Shown: positions 46,420-60,100 of the stretch, in pieces | How positions within the stretch are numbered: position 1 is the first letter of the stretch | Layout of the letters: each line of letters starts with the position of its first letter | Notes under the pieces: generated by a model | Seen by the model: the letters and a program-made list of their open reading frames with translations, nothing else | The model's database searches: none | Told to the model about the DNA's origin: nothing | Made by a program: the position numbers and the translations under genes | Assembly (NCBI GenBank): GCA_032209605.1 | Contig: JASFXZ010000001.1 | Coordinates: 4,712,001 to 4,776,000, forward strand | Length of the DNA: 64,000 nucleotides | From: Mactromeris polynyma | Lineage: Eukaryota > Mollusca > Bivalvia > Venerida > Mactridae | Direction: 5' to 3'

Positions 46420-47635
46420 TACTGTTTAAAAAATGTTAAACGAATTTAAACTATTATAAAGTATCATTATAGAATATTCAATAACGTTGCCACAACTTTG
46501 TAATAACGTTGTGTGTTAGGTGGGATTGACTTAAAAAATGACCTACACAATAAAATTTAGTACCCCAGTACCTTATTTTTGTGTAAATCTCACGTTCGTG
46601 TGAATATTCTTCATGCGCCGTTTGATAGTGCGCCATCAAAAATTTGAAAAAAGGTACGACATGCGCTTTGGCTTTTGTTATTTGCATCTAATAATAGTTG
46701 GCTTTTCTGTCATAGTAATTTAAAGAACTAGTTTGACTTGGTATTTTCAAGGTACTTATAAACAATTCCTGGTTATGAAGTGACACTCGTTGGTCAAACG
46801 CCAAATTTTGTTTGACGGGTGGGGTAATGTTTCATTTTTGTGAAATTTATTTCCAACGCAGTTGTAATTATGACAGTATTTACTGGTGAATATCCCTATT
46901 TTGGTAAAGTGGAGTTCGATTCGCGATATGCCAGGATTTGTTATTTTTCCTGGACGTTGGTAATCTTATAAATGACTGGTAGTGTTAAAGTTTTACGATC
47001 CTTCCGTAAACTCTCAAGTCTATAATTCGACCCCATTTGGAATATACGGGGACATTGTATGGCATCAACGATTCAAAACTGATATTGATGCTCTAGAAAG
47101 AGTCCAAAAATGACTGCAAAGCTTGTTTACTATTTTAGAAACAACACGTATATTGACTGTTTAAAGTTGTTAAAAAATTCCATCCCTATCAATATCATAC
47201 AGGAGATTTCGCGGGGATATGTAGAACTTCTAAGAAGTATATAAACTTTTAAATTCAAAGGAAGACATCAGTTATGAAATATTCTTTGAAAGGAACAATC
47301 ATTGAACTAGAGGCCACAGTAAAAAACTGAATCTGAAAACATCTAAAAAAGACATTTGTAAACACTTTTTCTCAAACAGGGTAATCCTACCTCTCGTGAG
47401 AGTTCAAACAAGTCTAAATACATACACCATCCTGTCTCGAATCCATGGTTTATAATATATTATGTCCATGCCGATATGGAGAATCTTGTAAATATAAAAC
47501 ATTTACGAAGATAAGAGTCCTTGGATGTCTGGCGTCTCCTATACTACTGAATGGATTTTGTCCAAACTTTACAGGAATGATCCTTGGGTGGACCTCTCAA
47601 AGACTGAATTTCTTTTTATTAAGGCAGGTTTTTGT
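46420..47635. other. Unassigned stretch upstream of CSE1L
   Basis: No gene or RNA recognised. CSE1L coding exon 1 is preceded by a splice acceptor, so a 5' untranslated exon and promoter may lie here, but I cannot place them. Confidence 0.3.
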
Positions 47636-47812
47636 GTATTTAACCTTTTATAAAAGACCATTGCCTTGAATCTTTGCTCTTCCATCACCTTGTATAACAA
47701 ACACCAGCCACAGCTGAAAAGTTATTTTTATAAGCAAAACAACCATTACCTTATTTCCCCAAATTTGGGATTTATCGTGGCAATTTTCCCAATTGAAAAG
47801 GCACAGGCAGTT
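47636..47812 (+). repeat. Dispersed repeat family F, copy 2
   Basis: Inverted match to 12386-12542, ending in CAATTGAAAAGGCACAGGCA. It lies about 280 bases before CSE1L coding exon 1. Confidence 0.6.
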
Positions 47813-48094
47813 TTTTTTAAAAATCACTATAAACTCAGGGATTTCCCTGACACAGATATCACGAGTCCCTGACTCCCTTTTCTTTCTAGGGACTCCCATT
47901 TTCCACTTTCTGGGACCCCTGAAATAGACCTTTGTCAAGTATAAACTGCATATCTGGGACCTTGCAAATTTACTTAAACTTGGTCACACATTCACCTTGG
48001 GTAGCAGAGGAAGCTTATTGCTTTTGGGGTCAAGGTCACAGGTTGGCATAATTTTTAACAACATTACTTGTTTGTCTTGCAGCTGATCAACATT

Positions 48095-48179
48095 ATGGAG
48101 ATAACAGAAGAGAATTTACAGACTTTGTCCACATTTCTGCAGCAAACATTGTCACCAGATCCAGCTGTAAGGAAGCCAG
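48095..48179 (+). CDS. CSE1L: CSE1L coding exon 1
   Basis: Starts at ATG 48095 (MEITEENLQTL) and ends after the first base of the Ala codon (AAG CCA G/GTATGTG, phase 1). TTGTTTGTCTTGCAG ending at 48082 looks like an acceptor, so 12 bases of 5' untranslated sequence are probably on this exon and the rest on an upstream exon. Confidence 0.93.
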
Positions 48180-51100
48180 GTATGTGTATTCCGCTTATGT
48201 CAAGTATCAGTTATTTTGTTCAGGCCTTTTTCTATTGTTCCCACGGGTAAGACTATCTGACCCATTCCTAAAGCCAAATATATAGGTTTTTTTCCAAATC
48301 AGAAAAAAGAATTCCCAGTCAGCAGCACCTACGCAAAATCATCTTCCGGAGCGAACTGGTATATCTTGGAGCACTTTGAATAACTCTGGCCAGAAATGTG
48401 TGCGGATATTTTGTGGGTCTTTTTGACAGTTGATATAAGAAATGTAGATTAGAAATTATGTAAATTTAGATATGAAAAGCCTGATCTTTTAACTATGAAA
48501 ATTCCCAAAATTGGAGTTGTAGTGATTAAAGTTTTCCCAAATTGGCAAATTTTACGATGCAAATTTTCCCAATTTATCTAGAGTAATTTTCCCAAAATGG
48601 ACAGAATAAGGCTTGCTGTTAAGAATAACCTAGTGGGATAGAACGTGAATGAAATCAGTTGACTGTTGAGTAACCATCCTCGGTACCCAGGCTATTCATA
48701 ACATGTAGGATACCCTGGGCTAATTGAATAGCGAAACTTCCTAATGCATGAGTATTCATTAGCATTTTCTCGACCAATGAAATGGACAATTTATAACAAA
48801 AAAAGAAATCTCCTTTGTGAAGAGCTATCAGCAGATTTGACAAAATGTTAGCCTATTAAACAAGATTTGAAAGCCACGATCTCATTGGATTGCATAGATC
48901 AGTGATTTCATCCGTAACTCCTCAGCAATTTCCATATCGTATGAGGTCAGGGTTTATTTTTGGAAGATGATCCATACCCTTTAAATTGGAAATTTTTGCA
49001 GGTTAAACTTGGAATTTGGGTGAAAAGGTCTAGAAATTACAGCAAAATATTAGGAATAAAAGTAAAGGAATTAGTTTTAATTAATCAACGATTTCTATTT
49101 ATAAAAACTTCCCGTGAGAGAAAAGCCTATAACTTTTTCAGTTTTTAGCTAAATTGATCCAAAACTTTCTTTAGATTTATTGGGGATTTTTACATTCAAA
49201 TTGGGGAAATTGTATGCCTTTTGGCATTGGGAATAAAGCTGAACAGCAGCTTTAAAAACAGCTGAAAGTGAAATAAACCCTGGGGAGCATTCAATGGTTC
49301 AACCAATATCTTTTGGAACGGCCTGATCTAAGTATTATTTTATTAGTCCTGGATTTAGGTTCATAGAGATACAGACAAATGTCATAATATTAAAATTTAC
49401 TGTAAAATAATAACAAATTATACATATGAATTTCTGATTTGTACTCAAAAATTAAATTTTATAACCACGGGTTCCACTAGGGGCTGAATTTCAGGGATCA
49501 TTTTGATAATATTTTACAAGATTTTATTATTGTACATGTATAGGCAAATTCCCTATACTTTAGAGAATAATTGACCCTTCAGCTAGAATCCTGAGGGTCA
49601 AAATGTGGCTTTTTGGAAATTCCTGGGGTCAACAGGTCAAGTCAAGGGTCAAATGGAACCCATGATAACATGATGTATGATTTATTTAAACAACTTGTGT
49701 ATTTTAAGCAAGATTCATCCAAGGGAAGCAACTGTGTAAGGTAATACCACAATGTATATATCAAGAGTTGTCTCTGAACAGTCGAGTCATATACATATCA
49801 TATGTGGTACCCTGCTTAGCCTCCGAATGTTTGACCTTATAAAATGATGATAAAAGTAAAAAACACTGAATTAACTTTATGAACTAGGTTTTTTTTATAG
49901 TCGTTACTGGACATCTTCCTAATGTCAAAAAGTATAATTTTTTTATATTTACCAATTTGAATGGAAAAATACCCAATAAATGTGAAGAAAAAGTTATGGT
50001 TCAATTTAGCCAAAAATCAACAAAGTAAGAGACTTTTCTCTCACAGGCAGTTTATATAAATAGCAGTCACTGATTAATTAATCTCTACATCCTTTACGTT
50101 TATTCTTAAAATGTTGTTGTAATTTCTAGACAGTTTCCCCATTTCTAAGTTTAACACACAAAATTTGATGGATATGGGTCAAAATAAACAATGTGAACAT
50201 AATAATAATTATATCTTTAGCTTGCAAATATTTTTATCTGTTTGGCAAAGATAAAAAGCAAGGTAAATCATAATTGTTTTCAGTCAGTCATATGACATAA
50301 ATTGATAATATCTTATCGAATTGGATGTCAAACAATTCAATCAAGATGGTGGCAGTTATTGTTGTTGACAAAGGGAGATAATTTATTATCTAACTGGGTG
50401 TTGAGCATTTCAATCAAGATGGCTGCGAGGATGGACAACACAGATTTAACACACTCTCAATTAAATGCTGGGGACGTGTTTTATGACTTGTGCTGCACTC
50501 CATGCACAGAAAAGGGCTTAAACACAGAATCTTCCAAATACTGTGCAAGTTGTCAAGAATATTTTTGTGTTAAGTGTGCCAAGAGTCATAACAGTTTTAA
50601 AGCACTGTCTACGCATGTAATGGTGAATCCGAATGTCACCAAACCTTCATCAAGTACGTTTGGAGGGAAGTATCAAGGAGCACCAACAGAAGTGTGCAAG
50701 AAACACCAGCTGAAACTCATGGACATGTACTGTAAAGATGATGATGTAGTGGGCTGTTCAGTGTGTATAACATTGGAACACAGGTATGAATATTTGCACT
50801 GTTTTATTTCCAGTTATAGGGGGAAATAGGGGAAAATAATTTACACTACAATGCTAACATATGTGTTTCTAAATCATGTTTTCAAATACCATATCAAGTA
50901 CCATACTGGATTTGCATCAATTTAACGATTTAGCTCAGTGATTATTTTTCCTCAATTTTACTGCCTAATTTCTGCTGTTTCCCCTAGCAAAAAAGCCTCC
51001 ATTATTCCCAAAATAGTGTCCTTTTTACCCCAAAAAGTAAAAACAAATTTTTTACCATCCTGGTATTTTGAGATGAAAGTGGGAAAGTAATAATACATTC

Positions 51101-54100
51101 AGCAAAAGCAGGAAATTAAAACATTTAAAATAACCTTGCTCTTATTTCACCAAATTAAGGACTTATCGTGCATATTTTCCCAATTAAAAAGGCACCGGCA
51201 GTAGCATTATTTTCAAAAAAAGTCACTGTAGCTGTGCAGCCTTGTTTTTTACCCCATGCAACTCAGTATTAATCAGAGTTCAGCTTAAAAAAATGTAGCC
51301 TGTAGTGTCTACAAGGATTTTCTATGATTTGATCTTTTGAAATTTGTTGACCCCAGCTGACACAGAATCTAACTTCTCCAAGATTATGTTGGGACAAACA
51401 TCCTGAGTAAGCTTATCAGATTGGGGCCAAATTGTGACCTAGAGTGTTAACAAGGATTTTCTATAACATGACGATGTGACCCGGATAACCCAGTTTCTAT
51501 TTTTACATACATTTCATTTAGATGAGGATTTTTGGACGGTACCAATGTGAAAAGCTCGCTTGTGATTGCTTTTAGGGCCGTTCAGTTCAAGGTCATCATT
51601 ACTCGAAACAGAAAATCAGTTTCCGGCAAATAATTGAGTTTCATTTATCATATTCACAGTTTCACTTCAAACTTGGCGTACTGTAAGAACATGTTAAGAG
51701 CTTGCTTGGGATTGCTTTTAGAGGTCGCTCAGTCCAAGGTCAACATTCCTAAAACTAGAAAATCAGTTGCCAGTGAATAACTTGAGTTTCGTTTGTCGTA
51801 TTCACACCAAACTTGGTCTATAGTAAGAAGATATGAAGAGCTCGCATGGGATGGTTTTGGGGGCTGATCGATGCAAGATAAATAATAATAATAATAATAA
51901 AAATATTTATATAGCGCCTTATAAAACAAGTCTCTAAGCGCTTTACACGCGAACTGTGTCTAAATATCACTTATATGCTATTTTAAACAGGTGAGTTTTT
52001 ATTGACTTTTTGAAAACCGGCAGAGAGTCAATGTTTTTTATTTCTACTGGCAGGTTGTTCCACAGGGTGGCTGCACATTTGTCAAATCGCCTTTCACCAT
52101 AGGTCTTAGTTTTTGTTCGTGGAATGTTCAATAACTTGGCTGAGTCTGATCTCAGAGATCTTGTTGGTTGGTACTCACTAATCAACCCAGTCATGTAAAC
52201 AGGAGCAAGTTCTTGTCTGATCTTAAATGTGTATAGCATGACCTTATACTGTACTCTGTACGGCACCGGAAGCCAGTGCAGTGAATGTAGGATCGGTGTA
52301 ATGTGCTCACGCTTTTTTGTTAGTGTGATCAAGCGAGCAGCAGTGTTCTGGATGCGCTGCAGCTTGCCCACTACCTTGGTGTTGGCACCACATAACAAAA
52401 CATTGGCATAGTCCAGTCGATCAAGATCAAGGTCACCGTTACTAAAAGAAGATAATAATTTTCTGGGGAATAACTTGAGTGTCATTTATGGTATTCACGT
52501 CGTATTTTAGCATCAAACTTGGTGTATAGTGTACATATACATATAGAACAAGGTTTGTGTTTGTATGCATGTATCCGTGTTTTAGCATGCCATGCAATAG
52601 AGGGAACATCTTTAAAAATATTCTTTTCCAAAGCCGCACATATTTGGTATGAATTTTCATGAAGTCTGAGTGCAATATGCAATATCTCGAGTGTTCACAA
52701 GGATTTTTAATGATTTAGCATTGTTTAGTGGTCTCCTACCAAGATCGGTCAAATTATGCCCTTGGGTCCAAAATTGGTCCCACGCTGGGGTCACATGTTT
52801 TCTATAGAGTTACATAGTGAATTACTTTGAAAACTGTCATGTCCACAAAAATGCTTATCAAAGGTCTGTGTGCACTATGTAGCCAGTAGAGTGTCAGGCC
52901 CTCATGGACCACTTGTTATGTGTGAATTATGCGCTATACTTGGCATGCTGATAAACAAGTATCATATCATAGGTTAAGGAAGTAATATATTGTGGTACAT
53001 ATTGCAGTATATTGCTGCAGTATTGCAATATATTATGGTACATATTGCTTTTCCTTGTAGGTTAACTGTTACATCAATAGTGATAAAAGAAAATTATTTT
53101 CAGGTCGTGTGATGACATTCATTACATACCAGAGTACGTACAATCAAACTTCCCTGCAGAACAAGTACATCAAGTCAACAACAGATTAACAAAAGCTATC
53201 AAAGCCGTGAAAAAACTGAAGACACAACATGACAGATTGGATGACAACCTGGAGAAAAGCAAAGCCACCTGTAAACAAGAAATACAGAAATACAGAGAAG
53301 ACATAAATCAAATCATTGACAAAATAGAAGCAACAACACTGGCAGAACTCGATGCTAGACATAAAGATACAAAAGTGAAGACAAATGGTATGCATCAAAA
53401 CATACAGGACGTACATGATGAAATGGTTAGGTTCAAGTCCGAGATTGAATCTGACCAAAGTAATGACTCTCATAAATTTGTCATTGCTAAACTTAGTCAA
53501 GCCACAATAATGCAAGGTCAAGAATTGCAATCAGAGTTACCCCACGGTCAAACCACTCGACTGACATTTACAAGAAATACTGACATCATGTTAATCCTGT
53601 TGCATATTGTTACATTAGGAGTGCTGAGTTCTCCAGAGAAACAAGACTCCTCGTTATCAACAGTAACTACCAGTAGTCACCAACCACAGCAAACACGATC
53701 TACTACCACTAGTCACCAACCACGGCAAACAAAATCTACTACACGTCCATCAACATCCGGTAATAACAGTAACGGCAAGAATGTCTCTACAAGACAACAA
53801 GATACTACAGTTGCTAAGAAACCACTGAAACAAGGACTATACAAAGTAACAGATAAAAGAACATACAGCATACAACACCCAGATGATGGCATCACATGTA
53901 ATATAAGGTCATCCTGTATTTTAGATAATGGTGATATCTTGTTGGCTGACTATAATAATAAGAAGTTAAAACTAGTAGACAGTAGAACATATACAATCAG
54001 ATCAACATTAGTGCTGGAAGGCACTCCAGAGTCAGTATGTAGAGTAAGTAGTACAGAAGCAGCAGTATGTATGCATGGTAGAACAACACAGTTTGTATCT

Positions 54101-57100
54101 ACACATGGTGGTAAACTTGTACCAGTACGTACACTAAGTATTGAATATCAATGTGAATGTATTGCTGTCATGAGAGATAAGATGTATGCTGGTGGTAGAC
54201 AATCTGTTTATATCTATACATTAAATGGTGAACTAGTAAAGACTATCACAATGCATAAATCAGGTTGCTCACTACTCTCTCATCCCCTATTCTCATATAT
54301 CGACAATATAACTGTGAGTGATGATGAGAAGATGATTCATGTAGCTGACAGGGAGAATGGTGTGATTACATTGAATACTGATGGCAATGTTGTATGGATA
54401 TATTCTGGTACAGAACTAAGTAATGCAAGTGGAGTATGTACTGATGCTGATGGTAATGTGATTGTATGTGGTGTGTGGTCAGACAATGTGATACAACTAG
54501 CACCAGATGGACAATACATGGGAGAGATTGTGGCACATAGTGATGGTTTGAAATATTCACGTACAGTGAGCTATGATGCAAACAACCACAAACTGATTGT
54601 AGGACAATTAAACAACAACAACATTACAGTATTTACTGTACAGTAACAAACAGGATCAGCACAACCTAAACAATGGTTTACAAACACAATACAGAACAAG
54701 CTGTTACCATGGTTACAAGACAATATTTGGTAATTAAACATACATAGTGACATAACCAACCTGGATATAACCCTACTTGATTACGTCTATACATTCTATA
54801 CAGCACTAGTGATTAGTGTCATAACCAGCCTGGATATAACCCTACATTATGTTCTATACCTTCTTGTTAACATGGTTATGAAGATACACTGGGACCTGAT
54901 ATTTATTTTAGATACCCAGTGTTCAGATAGAAGGTTGTCGAATAAAGGATGCCCGACTGTATGACTTATTTTTTATGTATATTATATACATTGTTAGTGC
55001 TTTATATATTTCGAGGGTTTGTGTAAAACAGCAAATATACTAGCTTTGTGACAACCATTGATAAGGGAGTATATGCGTCATATTGTAGAACAAGACTATT
55101 TGTCTTCTGTTCTTACTGTATATCTATAGCTCAAAGGTCAAAATCACACTTAGAAATCCAAAGTAAAAAATGGGTATAATAGATATGCACTGTAGTGTAA
55201 AGCATTATATAACTGATTCTCTTAATCTTTTGATCGGCGGGCTTGACATGTTGCCCTTGGGCATCTAGTACTAATGATAAATACTAATTCATACTAATTA
55301 AACTGTATACAGTTCTATATCATATCTTCATGTGTAACCGTCTTCAATAAATAAATCATTACAATATTATTGTTATGTTCTCAATTCACTGACATCACAA
55401 GGGGTGGTTCATTGGTTGTCTAAGATATAAAGGTATGAGGATATATTTCAGGCCCCCTCCAAAGTTCTCATTCTACATACAATGATTTTTGAGGTCTTGT
55501 ATTCAAAGTGCAAATGAAGTAGTCTCCCTTTGGTAAACTCTTACAACACAGAAACAGTGCAGCATCAAGAGCATTTTGGTTAGAACAGTGTTTTGTTAAG
55601 AAAAAACGAATATTCCCCCAATAAACGCCCCTGTGGGCGCTACAGTTTCAGAACAGGCCATTCTGTAACCTTTGATCTAAGTCCAGTGTCGAAACTTGCA
55701 CTCCCTGGTCCAAGATATCTTACAAACTAACCCCTTTAATCTGCCAGATGGTATTACGTCACAGATATTGCCTACGTCGTGACCTTTGTCGTTAGCCTCA
55801 GTTCTTCGAGTTTTTAAGCACATTTAATGTTTTTATTTTGTGAACATTCCTTTTTATAGTGTCATGTTGATTCCCTTATACATTGGACATACACTTGATG
55901 GATATAAAATGATGAATTAAAGTAATAATTTTCGTTTTGTATTCAAAAGGGTGGGGGCGTTTATTGTGGGAGGGGCGTTTATCAGAGAATATTAGGTAGA
56001 AACAATTCACAGGAGCCAATGTCGGGGGAATAAGGTTAGCATTTAACCTAAATACAGGCATGAGAATTTTCCGCGGAAATCCCCGGATTTGACGCTCACA
56101 AGGGCCGTTTTTGGGACAATTTCAGCCATTTTAGATGCTTAAAAGCCAGAAGCTTCAGCGGCCCCTGGACCCCTTGCCAAATTTCATCTGATTTTGAAAT
56201 TATGCATTCTCATGCCTGTAAATAACTGTTCTTGCTTTAAGAGACATTTTGAAATTAGACATCCTGGAACATAGGCATTGTCATATATGGGCTGTCGGCG
56301 ACTGGTAGCAGAGGAATAGACCTAATGATGGATTTTAGTTGGTACCATTCAGTTCATGATGATCTTACACATTTTTCAGCGGAGAAATTCCTCGAGTCCG
56401 TTGAAGGAAACCAGAACTATCCATTGTTGTTGCTGAGCTTACTGGACAAAGCTAATGTTGATCAAGCCATCCGAGTGTCATCGGCCATTACATTTAAGAA
56501 CTATGTCAAGAGGAACTGGAGAATCGTAAGTATAATAGAACACAAATAAAGGAGGCGGTGTTTATATGGTGGCCATGTTGAATTACTTTAAATTTGATCA
56601 AAATCTGCACAATTATTGACATGCAAAAACTTTTGCATTCAACATATTTTCCTAGTACAGTAAAACCTCACTTAAGACCACCTCACAGGTATACATGTAT
56701 ATCATATTGATGTATATTTCAGATTGATGACGAGCCAAACAAAGTACATGAACAAGACAGAAACTCCGTGAAACAGCTGATCGTCGGTCTCATGTTGAAA
56801 AGTCCCGAACAAATACAGAAACAGGTTTTTATCATTTTGGAAAATCCTTGAAAACTCTATTTTTTCTGAGAAATCTATAAACACCTGTAATTCACTCTCC
56901 AATTCTTTAGATTTTTTCACTCAGTCGGCAACGTCTATTGGGAGCAATGAATATTATATTTATGTTTTATTACTCACTTATGAAAACTGCAGCCTTATGA
57001 TACTACTTGTATATATCATGTTGAGTATTTGTGAATGCAGTCTCTGATTGGTCCGAGACAGGATCCTGTCATCATCGCGTCGGTGGGTGCACTGCTGGCC

Positions 57101-60100
57101 CGTCTGAACCACATCAATCCATTAAATAAGATGTTCAAAATTAGCCTTTATTCGATCTTTATTTTTACAGAAATCACCTTAAAAAACTGTTATTTTGCTT
57201 AATTGCATCCTTTATAAATTTATACCCCCACCCCCTAAAGTTTGGGTTATGCCAAACTATTTTTAAGAATGGCCTCAGTATGAACAGCTTTTTAATAAAC
57301 TATCCCACAATCTGCTGACTATAAGCTTAGAATTATGGATTCATCTAGTTGAAGAAGTTCTGCAAGGAATTCAGCATTTTCTTGATTGATCAGTAAGAAT
57401 AATTTTTTGTTGCAGCTTTCTGATGCCATTAGTATTATCGGTCGCGAAGATTTTCCTGCTAAATGGCCAAATCTAATCTCCGAAATGGTGAGCAAGTTTC
57501 AGACTGGAGATCTACATGTGATCAACGGTGTGTTACGAACTGCTCACTCTATCTTTAAAAGGTACTGTTTTCTCTTTACTGTCTGCCTTACTTTATACAT
57601 AGGAAAATGTTCAGGGTCGTTTTTGAGACAATTTAAGCCATCTTAGATGCTTAAAAGCCAGGAGCTTCAGCAGCCCCCTGGACCCCTTTTTCAGCTGATT
57701 TTGAAATTTTGCATTCTCATGCCTGTCAGACGGTGATGTTTCAGTTTTCATCAGGTTTTATGCCATTGTTTTACAATTTTTCAGTCATATATTGTGGTTC
57801 GTTGACCTAACCAGTTTTCCTGGAATTATCAACCGGTACTAACTTGCTCTTCCACAAGCAACTGACAACTTCTCCACATGTGAAGAACATGATTGTAGTC
57901 AATGTCAACATAACCTGCTCAACCCAGGAATCAGACCCAAATCTGTCTAGTGCTCTACCAACTGAGCTAGCCGGGTGGGCTCAGTCTATGATATATTGAT
58001 CATCGACCGTTTACCATAATTAGTTGTTAGGTCGTTGTAGTATCCTTATACTTCGTGGTTTGTTTCAGATATCGTCACGAGTTCAAATCGCAGGAATTGT
58101 GGACAGAAATCAAGTTTGTGTTGGAAAACTTCGCCTCTGCCTTCACCCAACTTTTCACTGTAAGTACAAGATGCAGCATATGGTATTTATGACCTTGAAA
58201 TAGGCGTGTCATTGGTGGACAATTATGTATCGATATATAAAGTCATATACATTGATTTACATATAATTACGTTGTATGTAGGAATAGAGTATCCATTTAA
58301 CCCAAAATATTATCATGTTCTTATGGACTTCGAAATGGGCTATTCTAAACCATGTATTATTCGAAATAAAATTTCGGTCTCGACGAATTCGCAGGAACAA
58401 GGTCCGACTGTATATAATTATTCCTATGACAAATGTTGTTTATATTTCAGAGTACCATGGAGCTGGCAAAGACACACGCTAATGATCCAAATGCTCTAAA
58501 AGTGATATTTAGCTCCATTGTGTTGGAATGTAAAATCTTCTACAGTCTTAATTTCCAGGTAAAATCTTTTTGTACCATGAGTTGATACAATTGCTTATTT
58601 TTTAAGATTTGTTACTAACATATGGACACTTAATGCAACACAGCACTGAATGCAAAACTTTGCGCTATACGTTTGTAGTTGAGGTCCTCCATAGATGATG
58701 AATCTTTTATTTCAAACTAAACAGTGTTTTTTTATGCACACACCATTTGAAGAATAAAGAGGAATAAAGTGTTACCTATGTCTGATCGTCTGTGCACAAA
58801 TTGGCGTCCAATCAATAACTCTTGTAAGGATGGATGGATTCAATTCATGTTGTGGACATTAGTATAGGATAATAAAGTACAAGTCAAGAGTTATATAGCC
58901 TTTACAAACAAATTATTTGCATTCAATTGAAAAACTGGGGGGAGGGCGTCCGTAAGTTTTATTACAAAATCTGTGTCTTCAACTTAAAGCCCCTATGTGA
59001 TCCTAGTGACATTGAGACTGGCTGGTTTCTGGTCAATGGCTGTTAAACTTTATATTGTGGTTGTGACAGGCAGATGATCCCTAGGTCTGGGTATCACTCG
59101 GTCAGTTGGTCAGTCTGTCAGTACTGTCCACTTACATCCCACTGGCTATCATGGGGGTATGTGTGTTTTGCAAACAGCTGATTGTTTCCTGATATCGTTG
59201 TAGGACTTGCCAGAACACTTTGAGGACAACATGGCGATATGGATGACCAATTTTCTGCAGTTGTTAAGCATTGACAATAAACTTCTTAAAACTGATGTAA
59301 GTATTTCTGCTGTCTTTAATTTAGATATACTAACTTACATTCTAGGAACAAAATAATAATTCCATACAGTATACAACATTTTGCATAGAAAGTTTGTTCG
59401 ATAGTAAATGCAAAAAGGATAGGACCGAAAATCGATGACTTATACAGGTCTTCTGCTGTCATTGGAGATCTATTGTATAATGTTGCTACGTATTTAATTT
59501 ATCATTGCTGTGGTTCTAACACCATATAATTATTAAAAAAATAAGAAAAAAGCCTTATAGATATTAAGTATATATATTGATAGTGATATATACGTCACTG
59601 ATCTGATAATTTGATTCAAAACATTTAACTGTCTTTGTGAATTTAAATATTAACAACAGTTAAGCCTTAGGGTCTTTCGTCTTTGTTTCGAGGTAGATCA
59701 CATGACTATCACTCTATCGAATCAAGTTGTTTATTCAAAGCTATGATATGATTCAGATATAACCATGATATTAATCACCCACTTTCAACCGATATTGCTT
59801 TATGCTGACTTGCAGGACGAAGAAGAGGCCGGCTTATTGGAGCAAGTAAAATCTCAGATCTGTGACAATGTGGCGTTGTATGCGCAGAAATATGACGAGG
59901 AATTCTCGCCTCACTTGCCGGGTTTTGTGACGGCAATCTGGGGTCTGCTCACTTCTACTGGACAGGAAGTCAAATATGATTTGGTGTGTATAATATTGCC
60001 ACATATCCCATAAATCCATCTTTTTGACAGTCTGTTTGAATATATTTTGATGTCGTCTGCTTTTGTGAAAGATGTTTGTGAGTCTATAACAGGACAATCC

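Noticed and set aside
53186..54759. Minus-strand ORFs of 60-114 codons
   Set aside because: Antisense shadows of TRIM-like gene exon 2.
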